Assembly: GCA_943846675.1 (NCBI GenBank)
Contig: OX044357.1
Location: forward strand, 1,922,001-1,986,000
Origin: UBA987 sp002292105
GTDB lineage: Bacteria; Bacteroidota; Bacteroidia; NS11-12g; UBA9320
Direction of reading: 5' to 3'
DNA length: 64,000 bases
In this document: piece by piece, positions 9,215 through 18,918 of the stretch
How the letters are laid out: each line of letters starts with the position of its first letter
How positions within the stretch are numbered: the stretch's first letter is position 1
The notes under the pieces: model-generated
The model's input: the letters and a program-made list of their open reading frames with translations, nothing else
What the model was told of the DNA's origin: nothing
The model's database searches: none
Position numbers and translations under genes: made by a program

Positions 9215-11141
9215 TTACGTAAGTATAGCAGTAATACTTGTTTTATCTGGTTGTAAAACAAGTGTAAACATGTACAACGTTGGTGACGTAATTATACCCC
9301 AAAAATACGTTGTGGACATTACCCAATTTGGGGCGATTCCAAATGATTCTAAAGACGACTCCGAGGCTATTCAACGTGCAATTGATCATGCCATACATTC
9401 AAAAGAGTCGTCAGTAGTCTATTGCCCAGCGGGTGTCTACAAGTTGTCCAGCGGCGTGATAATTAAAAATCAACAAAGCTCTGGAGAATATCGACATGTA
9501 ACTTTGACCTTAACAGGCCCTGCCCCAGCCTACTCTGCGGACCAACGCATTGGAAGCGTGGCGGTTTTTGAAGTTGGAAAAAACAATTTCGGCGTTGGAG
9601 TGCATAAAGGCAGGAACTGCTCGATTCAAAATATTGTCTTTAAAGGTCAAACAATCTACCGTGCAAATCAGGCTGAGTTGTTGGGTTTTGGACCTAACTC
9701 TTGGGAGGACATTCCGGTTAGAAAGAATAAAAACTCACCTGAGGCAGCGATTGTGATTGACCCGTTTCATAAAAGCACTTCTGATAGAGATAAATACCCT
9801 GGATTCGAACGTTTCTATTCTAATAATTCTGGTGGTGGCAGTAGTATGATTAAAATATCGGGTTGTAGTTTCTCAAACTTTTATATCGCTTTGGCTAATA
9901 ATCCTTCTTCTGGTGTCTCGAATGGCGACAATATAGTAGCGAAAAATTGCCATGTAGCATCGTGTTATACATTCTGGTCCTCCGGTCAGCCTCAAAGTCG
10001 GGCAAATGAAATGAGTAACATTTATGCGACTTATATTCATACGTTTATTTCCGGCAATCAAATTGGACGTCAACATGGGACACCACCCTTTGTTAACAAT
10101 ATTAATATAGCGGGAGGTTGTAAATATTTGGCGTTTTTACGATCCGGTTTTACAGGTGCACATTTCAACCAATGTTATATGGAATCGATTTGGAGCTTAG
10201 GTGTTTTCAACGTCAATCATACGTCTTTCGACAACTGCCAAATAAAATTCATGAACCCCGATGGCCGACATTATATCCCTGATTTTCATTTGTTTTCAAA
10301 CAACCCGGTTTCTTTCTCGAATTCATCTTTAGAATATTTTAACAACTGTAAAAATCCAATCGCCTTGAATTTGTATTGTGAACACTTGACAATTCTGGGT
10401 GGGCATATTGAAGCTGGTGTAGTTATGCCAAATGGCATTACAAATAATGGCGGAGACGAAATACACAATATAGACGTAAATAATACCGTGCTACGTTGCC
10501 AAAATTCAACCGCTATAAAGAACAGAATAGGCATGGTAGAAGCCAAGTTGGCCAACCATGTAATGATAAACAATTCGCGGTTTCAGACTTCAAAGAAAGA
10601 AGTTTACGAGAATAATAGTACCACCTACCGCTTAGACTATATTGAGAAAGCTAGGTTGACCGTAGATGCGATTCATAAAACTGCTAAATTTCAAACCTCA
10701 AATCCTGGAGCGTATAGGGTAGGTGATAATTTATTTAGCCCCGAAACCATTTCAATCGATTTTGGATATTTAACCAAACTTCAAATAAGAACCTGTTTAG
10801 GGTACGTAAGTGCAGTTAACGGAAAAGAAGTCACATTGTCTGGAATAAATAGCATGATTAATGATAAAAATTACCAAATTTACTTAGGCGAGTATGCACG
10901 ATTTTACCCAGAGATAAAGGTAAGCTACAAAAAGGGGAGCAAAACAGTCTCAATTCTACAAAATACCTGTAGCACGCTGCCAGTCAGTGGACTACGTTTA
11001 AACCACGCAGCCTTCCCGCCAGGGTCTTACGTAACAAATGCCACAAAGTCTGAACTTTTTATCAGCGCCGCGGCTGTGACAACAAGTCAAGAAGGTTATC
11101 TATTCAACCAGAGGGTTCAGAAGGATTCCAAAGTACACTAA
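9195..11141 (+). CDS. Right-handed beta-helix lipoprotein (pectate-lyase superfamily)
   Basis: The 648-residue product starts at a TTG with a type II signal peptide: a basic MNKK segment, a hydrophobic stretch and the lipobox VLSGC with Cys20. The mature part opens with DITQFGAIPNDSKDDSEAIQRA, which is characteristic of Pectate_lyase_3/right-handed beta-helix proteins, and continues with many irregular helix turns to about residue 500 and a small C-terminal domain. Relatives are lyases, hydrolases or epimerases acting on polysaccharides. An exported enzyme inside an assembly locus could trim or modify the polymer in the periplasm. Catalytic residues could not be identified, so activity is inferred from fold only. 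Confidence 0.7.
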   Translation: MNKKLNNYVSIAVILVLSGCKTSVNMYNVGDVIIPQKYVVDITQFGAIPNDSKDDSEAIQRAIDHAIHSKESSVVYCPAGVYKLSSGVIIKNQQSSGEYRHVTLTLTGPAPAYSADQRIGSVAVFEVGKNNFGVGVHKGRNCSIQNIVFKGQTIYRANQAELLGFGPNSWEDIPVRKNKNSPEAAIVIDPFHKSTSDRDKYPGFERFYSNNSGGGSSMIKISGCSFSNFYIALANNPSSGVSNGDNIVAKNCHVASCYTFWSSGQPQSRANEMSNIYATYIHTFISGNQIGRQHGTPPFVNNINIAGGCKYLAFLRSGFTGAHFNQCYMESIWSLGVFNVNHTSFDNCQIKFMNPDGRHYIPDFHLFSNNPVSFSNSSLEYFNNCKNPIALNLYCEHLTILGGHIEAGVVMPNGITNNGGDEIHNIDVNNTVLRCQNSTAIKNRIGMVEAKLANHVMINNSRFQTSKKEVYENNSTTYRLDYIEKARLTVDAIHKTAKFQTSNPGAYRVGDNLFSPETISIDFGYLTKLQIRTCLGYVSAVNGKEVTLSGINSMINDKNYQIYLGEYARFYPEIKVSYKKGSKTVSILQNTCSTLPVSGLRLNHAAFPPGSYVTNATKSELFISAAAVTTSQEGYLFNQRVQKDSKVH

Positions 11142-12166
11142 TGAAAACCGCAGTAGTTAGCGCTTCAGGCAAGTTTTATGGCAGTGAACAAGTGTTATTT
11201 GATTGGCTAACAACTTGCGAAGATGTATACGATGTTTACGTTCCAGCAAACTCGGAATTTGAAACACTACTAAAAAGGAATACCCTAAAACATAGGATTC
11301 TATCTTTTCGTTCAGTCTATTCACTTTATTTTCAAATCGCGATACGAATCATAACAGGTTCACTGAATACAATATATCAGAATGAAGGAGGTCATATAAG
11401 ATATTGCCTGGCTCTAAGTAAACTCTTTAAGACTGCAAAATTTGTAATCCACTTGCGTATTCTGGAAGACATTCATAGGGTACCTGATAATTCCCCGCAA
11501 AACGTATCATATGTTACCATATCTAATTATATGAGTAGGCAAATGATCGATCAAGGCTGCAAAATGGTGCATGACCCATTTCATTTCAATCAAAACTTTT
11601 CGCCTACTTCATTGATGGAAAGTGACTGTATAAACGTTGGGATCATTGGTAGGATCTCAGAAGGGAAAGGTCTACAGCATATCGTAGATTTATGTAGACA
11701 AATACGCAAAACCAATGAGAACATCCAGCTCCATTTATTTGGGCAGCGGGTAGTTACCCATGACACAGAATCAATGCATGCTGAACTTGATATGTACGAC
11801 GGGAAAGAAATTATTTTACATGGATTTACAGACAAATCACAAATCTATACATCCATTGATGTGGTGCTACATTTAGCAAAAAAGGAACCGTTAGGAAGAA
11901 TATTCTTCGAAGCTCTAAACGAACTAAAGCCCTTTGTCGGCTTTCAAAGCGGAGGTATTGGAGAGTTGAGTGAAATATGCAATAATGCGACTTATTTTCT
12001 ATCAGCAGAAGACCGGAACCTATCTGAAACAATACTGACAACAATAAAAAGAATTGCGTCTGAATACGTTGACGCATGTAACGTTCAAATAAAATCTAAA
12101 CATATAGCGATAAAGCAATTTGATCAAAAATCTTATAATCAAGTTCTTTCGCAATTAATCATTTAA
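11141..12166 (+). CDS. Glycosyltransferase family 4
   Basis: A 341-residue GT4-like protein. The C-terminal half carries NVGIIGRISEGKGLQHIV, LHLFGQ, IILHGFTDKSQIY and the donor-binding EPLGRIFFEALN (E-x7-E) followed by PFVGFQSGGIGEL. All are standard landmarks of retaining GT4 enzymes. The N-terminal half begins AVVSASGKFYGSEQVL, a common acceptor-domain start. The start codon ATG overlaps the stop of the lipoprotein gene (TAATG). Sugar specificity is unknown. Confidence 0.82.
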   Translation: MKTAVVSASGKFYGSEQVLFDWLTTCEDVYDVYVPANSEFETLLKRNTLKHRILSFRSVYSLYFQIAIRIITGSLNTIYQNEGGHIRYCLALSKLFKTAKFVIHLRILEDIHRVPDNSPQNVSYVTISNYMSRQMIDQGCKMVHDPFHFNQNFSPTSLMESDCINVGIIGRISEGKGLQHIVDLCRQIRKTNENIQLHLFGQRVVTHDTESMHAELDMYDGKEIILHGFTDKSQIYTSIDVVLHLAKKEPLGRIFFEALNELKPFVGFQSGGIGELSEICNNATYFLSAEDRNLSETILTTIKRIASEYVDACNVQIKSKHIAIKQFDQKSYNQVLSQLII

Positions 12167-12167
12167 T

Positions 12168-13979
12168 ATGAATAACTACATTTTAGGACTTCATGTGAGT
12201 CATAATTCAAGTGCCTGTTTGTTCAAAGGGGGAAGTTTGCTTTTTGCAGTTCAAGAAGAACGCCTAACCCGTGTAAAACAGCATGAAGGATTCCCTCATA
12301 AGGCTGTCGAATTTGTACTTAACAAACCAGGGATTAAACCAGGGGATATTTCAGCAATAGCCATTGCGGGAGTCCACCAGCACATGGAAAACCCAATTCA
12401 TGTGTATTTAAAAGACGCTACTGACCCAAAACCTGCATCGTCTTTTTTTGGTCGTGCATCTGCTTCAATTAAGGGCAGGTTGAATCTGTCTATATTGGAT
12501 AGCGCCATTTATTCCAAAGGCCAATACCAAAAGTACATCCATAATGAACTTGAGACATTAGGGTTTAACTTAAATGCATCTCCTTTGTCGTATTACGACC
12601 ATCACCTATGTCATGCAACAAGTGCTTTTTATCCAAGCGGATATGATCATGCGCTTATAATTACTCAAGATGGAAGAGGAGATTTTCTTTCTGGTTCTGT
12701 TTGGGAAGGAAAAGGGAGTGAATTGAATTTAAGCACGTCTCAAAGTAGTGATTCATCTATTGCTCAATTGTATGCTGGTGTAACAATGTATTTAGGTTTT
12801 ACACCTCTTAAACATGAGGGTAAGATTACAGGTTTAGCGGCTTATGGAAAAGACTCAGAACTCAATAGTAAAATCCAAAACTTATTTGAGGTTTCTGACA
12901 ATGGTCAAATAATTCGGAAAAATGACCTTCCGGAATTGGTTGAGTTAGAATCGTTATTAGACGGCCGTGAACGCAAAATTATTAATGCTTCTCCAGACGA
13001 GTATCGGGCATTTGTGCAATTTGGCTATTTGTTTCAGCGATGGTTAAAACGACATACGGATGGTATGACGCGAGAAGATGTTGCATACGCTATTCAAGAC
13101 ACTACTGAGAAATTAATAGTGCAATCTGTTAATAACCTACTTGCCCACTTACAAATTAAGGATGCAATCAACATATGCCTCGCCGGGGGATTATTTGCCA
13201 ATGTTAAGGTTAATCAAAGAATACGAGAATGTAACCCTCTAGTTGCTAATGTGTTTGTTCAACCGGCGATGGGAGATGAAGGCCTCGCTATTGGCGCAGC
13301 CTTGATGGAAATGCAAAAGAATCAAGTTAAGTGCGAACCTTTTACGAATATGTACTTTGGTAATGAATATAGTGACGACGAAATCCATGAGGAATTGTCT
13401 AACTGGGCAGATAACTTCACATATCAAAAGTATGACGAGGTGGAATCTGAGATTGCTAAGCATATATATGAAGGCAAAGTAGTAGGACGTTTTAACGGCG
13501 CAATGGAATTTGGTCCACGAGCGTTGGGTAACAGATCCATCATCATTCATCCAACAAATAAGGATATGAACGATATCGTTAACAAAAGACTTAAACGTAC
13601 AGAGTTTATGCCTTTTGCACCTAGTGTAATCGATTATAGATGTAAAGACTACTTCAAGAACTATGATGAGAAACATCTTACTGCTGATTGGATGACCGTT
13701 ACGTATGACGTTTACGATGAAAAGGTGGAAAGCATTGCAGCGGTGGTTCATGTCGACAACACTGCAAGACCGCAAGTGGTGAAATCAGAATCCAATCCCT
13801 CGTATTACAAGATTCTAGATGAGTTCAACAAGCTAAGCGGTATTGGCTGCTTCGTTAATACGAGTTTCAATATGCACGAAGAACCAATTATTGCAACACC
13901 ATACGATGCTATGCGTGCGTTTGAACAAGGAAGTGTTGATTGTTTGGCCATCGGCAATTACATCGTTTGGCCAAAATAA
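12168..13979 (+). CDS. Carbamoyltransferase, NodU/CmcH/TobZ family (copy 1)
   Basis: At 603 residues it has the two-domain layout of O-carbamoyltransferases. The N-terminal Kae1-like domain shows SHNSSACLFKGG near residue 10, metal-binding YDHHLCHATSAF around residue 140, and ITQDGRGD. The C-terminal YrdC-like domain shows GRFNGAMEFGPRALGNRSI near residue 445. These enzymes make carbamoyl-AMP from carbamoyl phosphate and ATP and transfer the carbamoyl group to a hydroxyl. Here the acceptor is probably a sugar of the repeat unit. A second, clearly different family member lies at 22536. The next gene starts directly after the stop codon. Confidence 0.87.
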   Translation: MNNYILGLHVSHNSSACLFKGGSLLFAVQEERLTRVKQHEGFPHKAVEFVLNKPGIKPGDISAIAIAGVHQHMENPIHVYLKDATDPKPASSFFGRASASIKGRLNLSILDSAIYSKGQYQKYIHNELETLGFNLNASPLSYYDHHLCHATSAFYPSGYDHALIITQDGRGDFLSGSVWEGKGSELNLSTSQSSDSSIAQLYAGVTMYLGFTPLKHEGKITGLAAYGKDSELNSKIQNLFEVSDNGQIIRKNDLPELVELESLLDGRERKIINASPDEYRAFVQFGYLFQRWLKRHTDGMTREDVAYAIQDTTEKLIVQSVNNLLAHLQIKDAINICLAGGLFANVKVNQRIRECNPLVANVFVQPAMGDEGLAIGAALMEMQKNQVKCEPFTNMYFGNEYSDDEIHEELSNWADNFTYQKYDEVESEIAKHIYEGKVVGRFNGAMEFGPRALGNRSIIIHPTNKDMNDIVNKRLKRTEFMPFAPSVIDYRCKDYFKNYDEKHLTADWMTVTYDVYDEKVESIAAVVHVDNTARPQVVKSESNPSYYKILDEFNKLSGIGCFVNTSFNMHEEPIIATPYDAMRAFEQGSVDCLAIGNYIVWPK

Positions 13980-15119
13980 ATGGTTAATCTCATCGTCATT
14001 CACTTTCAACCCATTGAGTATTACCCTCCTACTCACAATTTCCTAAAGTACGTTGACGAAAGAAACGATCTATCTGTTACTGTTTTGACCACCAAAAATG
14101 GGAAAGGCATTCAACCTTACACTTATAAAAACGTGCATGTTGAAAGGTTGAGCCATGTGGATGGTAAAACGAGTCGGTTTGCGAGATTGTTTTCGATTAT
14201 TAGATTTAATCTATTGGCTGTTTTCATGGTACTGCGAAAATCTTTCGACTGTCTATATTTCTACGAAACATGGTCTGTTTTTCCTGCTCTAATAGCTAAA
14301 ACAGTGGCATCAAAGGACAAACGATTCTATGCGCATTTTCATGAGTACACATCAAATGTTCAGCTGAACTCAAATGAAACATTTATTTTCAGGCAACTTT
14401 ATCGAGTTGAGAAAAAGCTCATGCCTACTATGAATTGGGTGTCTCACACCAATATGCATAGAATGGAACTATATAAGATAGACGTTCCTAATTTACGGTT
14501 GGAATCGTGTAAAATACAGCCTAATTACCCTCCTTTAGAGTGGCAGTCAAACATCACACCGACGGATATAGCAAACAACGACCCGTTAAAGCTCGTTTAT
14601 GTTGGCTCACTATCTTCACAAAACATGTACTTCGAAGAAGTAGTTACTTGGGTTGAAAGCCATAATGGCTCGATTTCGTTAGACCTGTATTCCATAAATC
14701 TAAATAAAGACGTTCAGAGCTTTCTTGAAAAACATAAAATCCAGCATACTCAAGTCAAATCCAAAGTGTTGTACGACGACTTACCGCACGTATTGTCCAA
14801 ATACGATATAGGTTTGGTGATATACAATGGAGGAAATTTAAATTACGTATATAACGCTCCAAATAAGTTGTTTGAGTACCATATATGTGGTTTGGATATT
14901 TGGTTTTCATCAGACCTCAAAACGAGTTTCAATTACAAAACGACCGATACGTATCCCAAAATTGTAGATGTAGACTTTAAAGACCTGCTGAGTTTCGATT
15001 ACAAAACGGCTTTAAATCGTGAACACCTTCAATTAAAAATACATAAATACACCTCGGAGCAAGTATACAGCGTAATTGTTGATGACTTCACCAATGAAAG
15101 TACTCATCCCCAACTATAG
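13980..15119 (+). CDS. Probable glycosyltransferase (GT-B fold)
   Basis: A 379-residue protein without a strong family signature by eye. The C-terminal half has KLVYVGSLSSQNMYFEEV, a segment like the start of a GT-B donor domain, and IGLVIYNGGNLNYVYNAPNKLFEYHICGL, which resembles the donor-site loop of GT4 enzymes. The N-terminus (NLIVIHFQPIEYYPP) fits an acceptor Rossmann strand. Position between a carbamoyltransferase and another glycosyltransferase supports the role. Its ATG directly follows the previous stop and its 3' end overlaps the next gene by 26 bp. Confidence 0.65.
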   Translation: MVNLIVIHFQPIEYYPPTHNFLKYVDERNDLSVTVLTTKNGKGIQPYTYKNVHVERLSHVDGKTSRFARLFSIIRFNLLAVFMVLRKSFDCLYFYETWSVFPALIAKTVASKDKRFYAHFHEYTSNVQLNSNETFIFRQLYRVEKKLMPTMNWVSHTNMHRMELYKIDVPNLRLESCKIQPNYPPLEWQSNITPTDIANNDPLKLVYVGSLSSQNMYFEEVVTWVESHNGSISLDLYSINLNKDVQSFLEKHKIQHTQVKSKVLYDDLPHVLSKYDIGLVIYNGGNLNYVYNAPNKLFEYHICGLDIWFSSDLKTSFNYKTTDTYPKIVDVDFKDLLSFDYKTALNREHLQLKIHKYTSEQVYSVIVDDFTNESTHPQL

Positions 15120-16077
15120 AACCCCGGATTCATTTGTGGACAATGTTGCCCATACGCTAATAAAAATGGGTCATAGCGTTACAACAATGCCGGCTATTTC
15201 GAATCAAAATATAGACGCAAAGTATAAAGTGTTTTTGCGTTTGGCTAAGCAAGTTGTTTTGAAAGACAACTGGACACTTCAGGAAAAATGGCTCGAAAAG
15301 GAATTAAAGCATAACACAACATACGATTTACTCTTAACACTGACACAGGCTCTACCTGAAGAGCTATTGCACGAAGCGAAAAAGAAAGGAATGGTAACCG
15401 CGGTTTGGTGGGGAGACACTCCTGCCAATATGAAAAAACACGGTTTACTTGTTGATGGATGGGACAAGATCTTCATTAAGGACCAAAATGCAGTAAAAAA
15501 ACTGCATGGGCTAGGCCTTGATGCGTCGCTGCTACATGAAGCCATGAATCCTGACTGGCACAAACCTTTGTATACACATATCAATAATGAAGTAGTGGTG
15601 GCTGGTTCGTTTTACGATTACAGGAACTATTTAGTTGACAAATTACTTGCCAAAGATGTTGAAATGGGCTTGTATGGCAGACGCCTTTCAAAGTGGGTTA
15701 GCCAACGGATTAAAGCCATACATAGAGAAAAATTTATTGTACGAGAAGATAAGAGTCGAATATTTGGTTCTGGCTTGGCCTGCTTAAATTCGACGGCCAT
15801 GAGCGAATTTGATTCCCTGAACTGTAGAGCGTTTGAAATTGCTGGTGCCGAAGGATTACAGTTTTTAGAATATAGAGCATCTGTCCATGATTGCTTTGAA
15901 GACGGGACAGAAATAAAGACATTTAAAAGCATTGAAGAGCTCATTGGACTCATTGATTGGGCTAAGAAGGCCCCACACGAGGCATTAAGAGTAAGGCAAG
16001 CTGGCCATAAACGAGCCATGGCAGAACATACTTATGAGCACAGACTTAATTACATATTTAACACTATTAATAGCTGA
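15094..16077 (+). CDS. CgeB-like glycosyltransferase
   Basis: I place the start at the ATG at 15094, which opens MKVLIPNYRTPDSFVDN, and not at the upstream TTG at 15076, because only the former gives a clean first beta strand. The 327-residue product resembles the CgeB/YkvP-type GT-B proteins. AVWWGDTPANM sits in the middle, and the C-terminal end has FEIAGAEGLQFLEYRASVHDCFEDGTEIKTF followed by the closing RVRQAGHKRAMAEHTYEHRL helix typical of that family. It probably transfers a sugar within the same pathway. The stop overlaps the next ATG (TGATG). Confidence 0.7.
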   Translation: MKVLIPNYRTPDSFVDNVAHTLIKMGHSVTTMPAISNQNIDAKYKVFLRLAKQVVLKDNWTLQEKWLEKELKHNTTYDLLLTLTQALPEELLHEAKKKGMVTAVWWGDTPANMKKHGLLVDGWDKIFIKDQNAVKKLHGLGLDASLLHEAMNPDWHKPLYTHINNEVVVAGSFYDYRNYLVDKLLAKDVEMGLYGRRLSKWVSQRIKAIHREKFIVREDKSRIFGSGLACLNSTAMSEFDSLNCRAFEIAGAEGLQFLEYRASVHDCFEDGTEIKTFKSIEELIGLIDWAKKAPHEALRVRQAGHKRAMAEHTYEHRLNYIFNTINS

Positions 16078-17177
16078 TGACTAAACCATTTATTCCAATT
16101 TCTGAACCCTCAATAGGTCCCTTAGAAATTGAGTACGTTACGGATGCCGTAAAATCGACATGGATATCTTCTATTGGGCCCTATATCAATAGATTTGAAT
16201 CAGAATTTGCCAAATTCTGTGGAACTAAACACGCGATAGCTGTTAGTAACGGTACAGTTGCAATCCATTTGGCATTAGTCGCTCATGGAATAAAACCAGG
16301 AGACGAAGTTATAATGCCAAATCTTTCTTTCATAGCAACCGCTAACGCAGTCTATCACGCGGGAGCAATACCAATCTTTGTTGACATTGACCCTGTAAAT
16401 CTTGGAATTGACGCAGCATTGATCGAACAACATATTACGGCTAAAACAAAGGCGATTATGCCCGTTCATTTGTACGGTCATCCAGCTAATATGGTCGAAA
16501 TCAATAAGGTTGCTGAAAAATATAGTTTGATAGTAATTGAAGATGCAGCGGAAGCCCACGGTGCACAAATTAACGGCAAGACTGTTGGTTCTTGGGGTCA
16601 TTCTGCCACGTTTAGTTTCTATGGTAATAAGAATCTAACAACAGGTGAAGGCGGTATGATTACTACCAACGATGACTACATCGCTGATCGCTGTAAGTTT
16701 TTACGGGACCATGCAATGACCAAAGAAAAAAGATACTGGCATACGGAAGTTGGGTATAATTATAGAATGACCAACTTACAAGCAGCTTTGGGTTGCGCCC
16801 AACTTAGCCGCATTCACGATTTATTGGGAAGAAGGCAATGGATTTTCAATGAGTATATGAAACGGCTTGGGTCCGACGACAGAATTGTGTTAAATCGAAC
16901 TGAAACCTGGGCAACGAACTCATATTGGCTTATTTGTGTTGAAATTGTTGGGCTGTATGATAAAAAAAGAGAGCAACTGATGCAAGACTTAAAAGCTGAA
17001 GGGGTCGACTCAAGACCATATTTTTACCCCACGTCCGAAATGCCTTATATAAATGAGGACGTTAACACTCCAGTCACATTTGAAGTGGCATATAGAGGAC
17101 TAAATTTGCCAACTTTTTTTGGCATAACAGAAGCCCAAATTGAGCGTGTTTGTAAGACATTATTATCTCGTTTATAA
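16077..17177 (+). CDS. DegT/DnrJ/EryC1 sugar aminotransferase (perosamine-synthase-like)
   Basis: A PLP-dependent sugar aminotransferase of 366 residues. Key landmarks are SNGTVAIHLAL for phosphate binding, EDAAEAHGA with Asp156, and the Schiff-base lysine in FSFYGNKNLTTGEGG (Lys185). The opening FIPISEPSIGPLEIEYVTDAV and the overall pattern are closest to PerA/RfbE-type enzymes, which convert a GDP-4-keto-6-deoxy sugar to a 4-amino sugar using glutamate. WbpE-type 3-aminotransferases differ around the lysine, so I do not assign this gene to the 2,3-diamino-uronate branch. It is followed with a 1-bp overlap by an acyltransferase gene, which may N-acylate the product. Confidence 0.85.
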   Translation: MTKPFIPISEPSIGPLEIEYVTDAVKSTWISSIGPYINRFESEFAKFCGTKHAIAVSNGTVAIHLALVAHGIKPGDEVIMPNLSFIATANAVYHAGAIPIFVDIDPVNLGIDAALIEQHITAKTKAIMPVHLYGHPANMVEINKVAEKYSLIVIEDAAEAHGAQINGKTVGSWGHSATFSFYGNKNLTTGEGGMITTNDDYIADRCKFLRDHAMTKEKRYWHTEVGYNYRMTNLQAALGCAQLSRIHDLLGRRQWIFNEYMKRLGSDDRIVLNRTETWATNSYWLICVEIVGLYDKKREQLMQDLKAEGVDSRPYFYPTSEMPYINEDVNTPVTFEVAYRGLNLPTFFGITEAQIERVCKTLLSRL

Positions 17178-17794
17178 TGATTAGAAGTCTGTTTGAAGGG
17201 TGCATACGAAACATTTCAGGACCAATAGGAATAAAGGTTCGAAGGTGGTACTACACTAGGCGATTAAAGACTTGTGGCACCAAACTAACGGTAAGCGAAG
17301 GTGTATATTTCGACAACCCTTCTTGCATAAGCCTTGGGGATTTTGTTTGGGTTGACCGTGGAAGTAAATTAATTGCTGGAAAAATTGAATCCGAAAATGT
17401 GATTCAAAAAGAAAGTGAGTCACCTGTACCCCAAGGGTTTATTTCAATAGGAGATGAAGCACATATCGGCGTTGACACAATCCTTCAAGGTCACGGTGGA
17501 ATATCAATCGGCAATAATTTTACAAGCTCACCAAGTACAAAGATTTACAGTTTATCGAATGATGTGAAAAAATCGAAACACGGAACAAATTCTAAAAACA
17601 CCAACAATCGATTTTATATCTCCTCCCCCATATTAATCGCCAATAATGTTTGGTTTGGTGTAAACACGTTAATGGTATCAGGCCAAGTAGAAGACGATAC
17701 TTTTATTCAACCAAACAGTATCGTGAACGGTAGGTTTCCAAAAAACAGCGTGATTGGCGGAAACCCAGCAGTTAGATTTGGAGATAGATTTTAA
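17177..17794 (+). CDS. Hexapeptide-repeat acyltransferase (WcaF/LacA-like)
   Basis: A 205-residue left-handed beta-helix protein: CISLGDFVWVDRGS, FISIGDEAHIGVDTILQGHGGISIGNNF and ILIANNVWFGVNTLMVSGQVEDDTFI are hexapeptide turns, and NSVIGGNPAVRFGDRF closes the helix. It probably acetylates a sugar using acetyl-CoA. It is fused by 1-bp overlaps to both neighbours, an aminotransferase upstream and a GT4 gene downstream. This suggests a role in N-acylating the amino sugar or O-acetylating the repeat unit. The GHGG histidine near residue 112 is a candidate general base. Confidence 0.78.
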   Translation: MIRSLFEGCIRNISGPIGIKVRRWYYTRRLKTCGTKLTVSEGVYFDNPSCISLGDFVWVDRGSKLIAGKIESENVIQKESESPVPQGFISIGDEAHIGVDTILQGHGGISIGNNFTSSPSTKIYSLSNDVKKSKHGTNSKNTNNRFYISSPILIANNVWFGVNTLMVSGQVEDDTFIQPNSIVNGRFPKNSVIGGNPAVRFGDRF

Positions 17795-18918
17795 TGAAGA
17801 AGTTTTTTTTTCTTACCCCAGGTTGTTTCGACAAAGGTGGAATAAGTCGATATAGTCGATATCAAATCGACGCACTTCGCAATGTAGTTGGAGCGGACAA
17901 ACTTTGGGTTGCTTCTTTGATGGGTAAGACAACTGATAGTTTTGAGGAATCATTTGATGTCGATTACTCAGGTACCAGTAATGGCAAAATTCAGCAGATC
18001 AAATTTGCTTTGTTCTTCATTATTAAAGCCATTGTACATCGTCCTAAAGTCATACACGTTGCTCATATCAATTTTAGTGGATTGGTAGTTTTCATAGCAA
18101 ATCTCGTTGGTGCCAAAACGGTTCTGAATGTATATGGCTTAGAGATTTGGAGTAAATTATCGCGGGACGCCACTTGGGGACTTAAAAAAGTAGATTACAT
18201 TATTTCCGACTGCCACAATACAAAGAATTACTTAGTTGATAATAATATACGACGCGACGAGGACATAACAGTTATATGGGACTGTGTAGATATAGAGAAG
18301 TTTAAACCTGCTTCACTAGATAAACTAGAGCAATTGGCAATAGATTACCAACTTCCGGCAAAAAGTGAAAAGATGGCGATTTTAACCCTCGGCAGAGTTT
18401 CTTATGCGGCTAAACATAAAGGATATAATAGGTTGATTCATGCTTACGCACAATTAGATACTGATAAGTTCTATCTGGTAATTGCAGGTAAAGGTGATAT
18501 GGTAAATGAACTGAAAGAATTAACCGTAGATTTAAACATATCGGATTCCGTATACTTCGCTGGAATGATACATGAAGAAGACATGGCCGCAATCTACAGT
18601 TATGCAGATATTTTCTCTCTCGTTAGTGAAGCGGGCGACAAAAAAGGAGAAGGAATACCGTTAACACCCATAGAAGCCATGGCATGTGGTACCCCAATCA
18701 TTGTTGGGGATGAAGACGGAAGTCGAGAGGCAATCATTGATGAAAATGGAATCTGTGTGGCAAGTCATGATCAAAAAGGGTACCTTGAGGCGGTCAACAC
18801 GATTACAAGTGATGTAGATACTTTCAGCAAAAAAGCTCTAGAAATCGCTACACAAGTTTTTTCTTATACCATGTTTCTAGAGAAACATAAAACCTTCTAT
18901 ACGGCGCTTAAGAATTGA
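17794..18918 (+). CDS. Glycosyltransferase family 4
   Basis: A complete 374-residue GT4 enzyme. CFDKGGISRYSRYQID forms the acceptor-side glycine-rich loop. The donor domain shows ILTLGRVSYAAKHKGYNRLI, VIAGKGDM, YFAGMIHEEDMAAIYSYADIF and the E-x7-E donor motif EGIPLTPIEAMACGTPIIVGD. The fold and residues are those of retaining NDP-sugar transferases. It overlaps its neighbours on both sides (TAATG at the start, 4 bp at the end), so it is translated as part of the long polysaccharide transcript. Confidence 0.88.
   Translation: MKKFFFLTPGCFDKGGISRYSRYQIDALRNVVGADKLWVASLMGKTTDSFEESFDVDYSGTSNGKIQQIKFALFFIIKAIVHRPKVIHVAHINFSGLVVFIANLVGAKTVLNVYGLEIWSKLSRDATWGLKKVDYIISDCHNTKNYLVDNNIRRDEDITVIWDCVDIEKFKPASLDKLEQLAIDYQLPAKSEKMAILTLGRVSYAAKHKGYNRLIHAYAQLDTDKFYLVIAGKGDMVNELKELTVDLNISDSVYFAGMIHEEDMAAIYSYADIFSLVSEAGDKKGEGIPLTPIEAMACGTPIIVGDEDGSREAIIDENGICVASHDQKGYLEAVNTITSDVDTFSKKALEIATQVFSYTMFLEKHKTFYTALKN

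Noticed and set aside
13239..13775. 178-codon open frame on the minus strand
   Set aside because: It lies wholly inside the first carbamoyltransferase gene, whose protein has clear family motifs there. The minus-strand product has no recognisable features.
15627..16019. 130-codon minus-strand frame
   Set aside because: It is antisense to the CgeB-like glycosyltransferase gene, which has family motifs throughout this interval.
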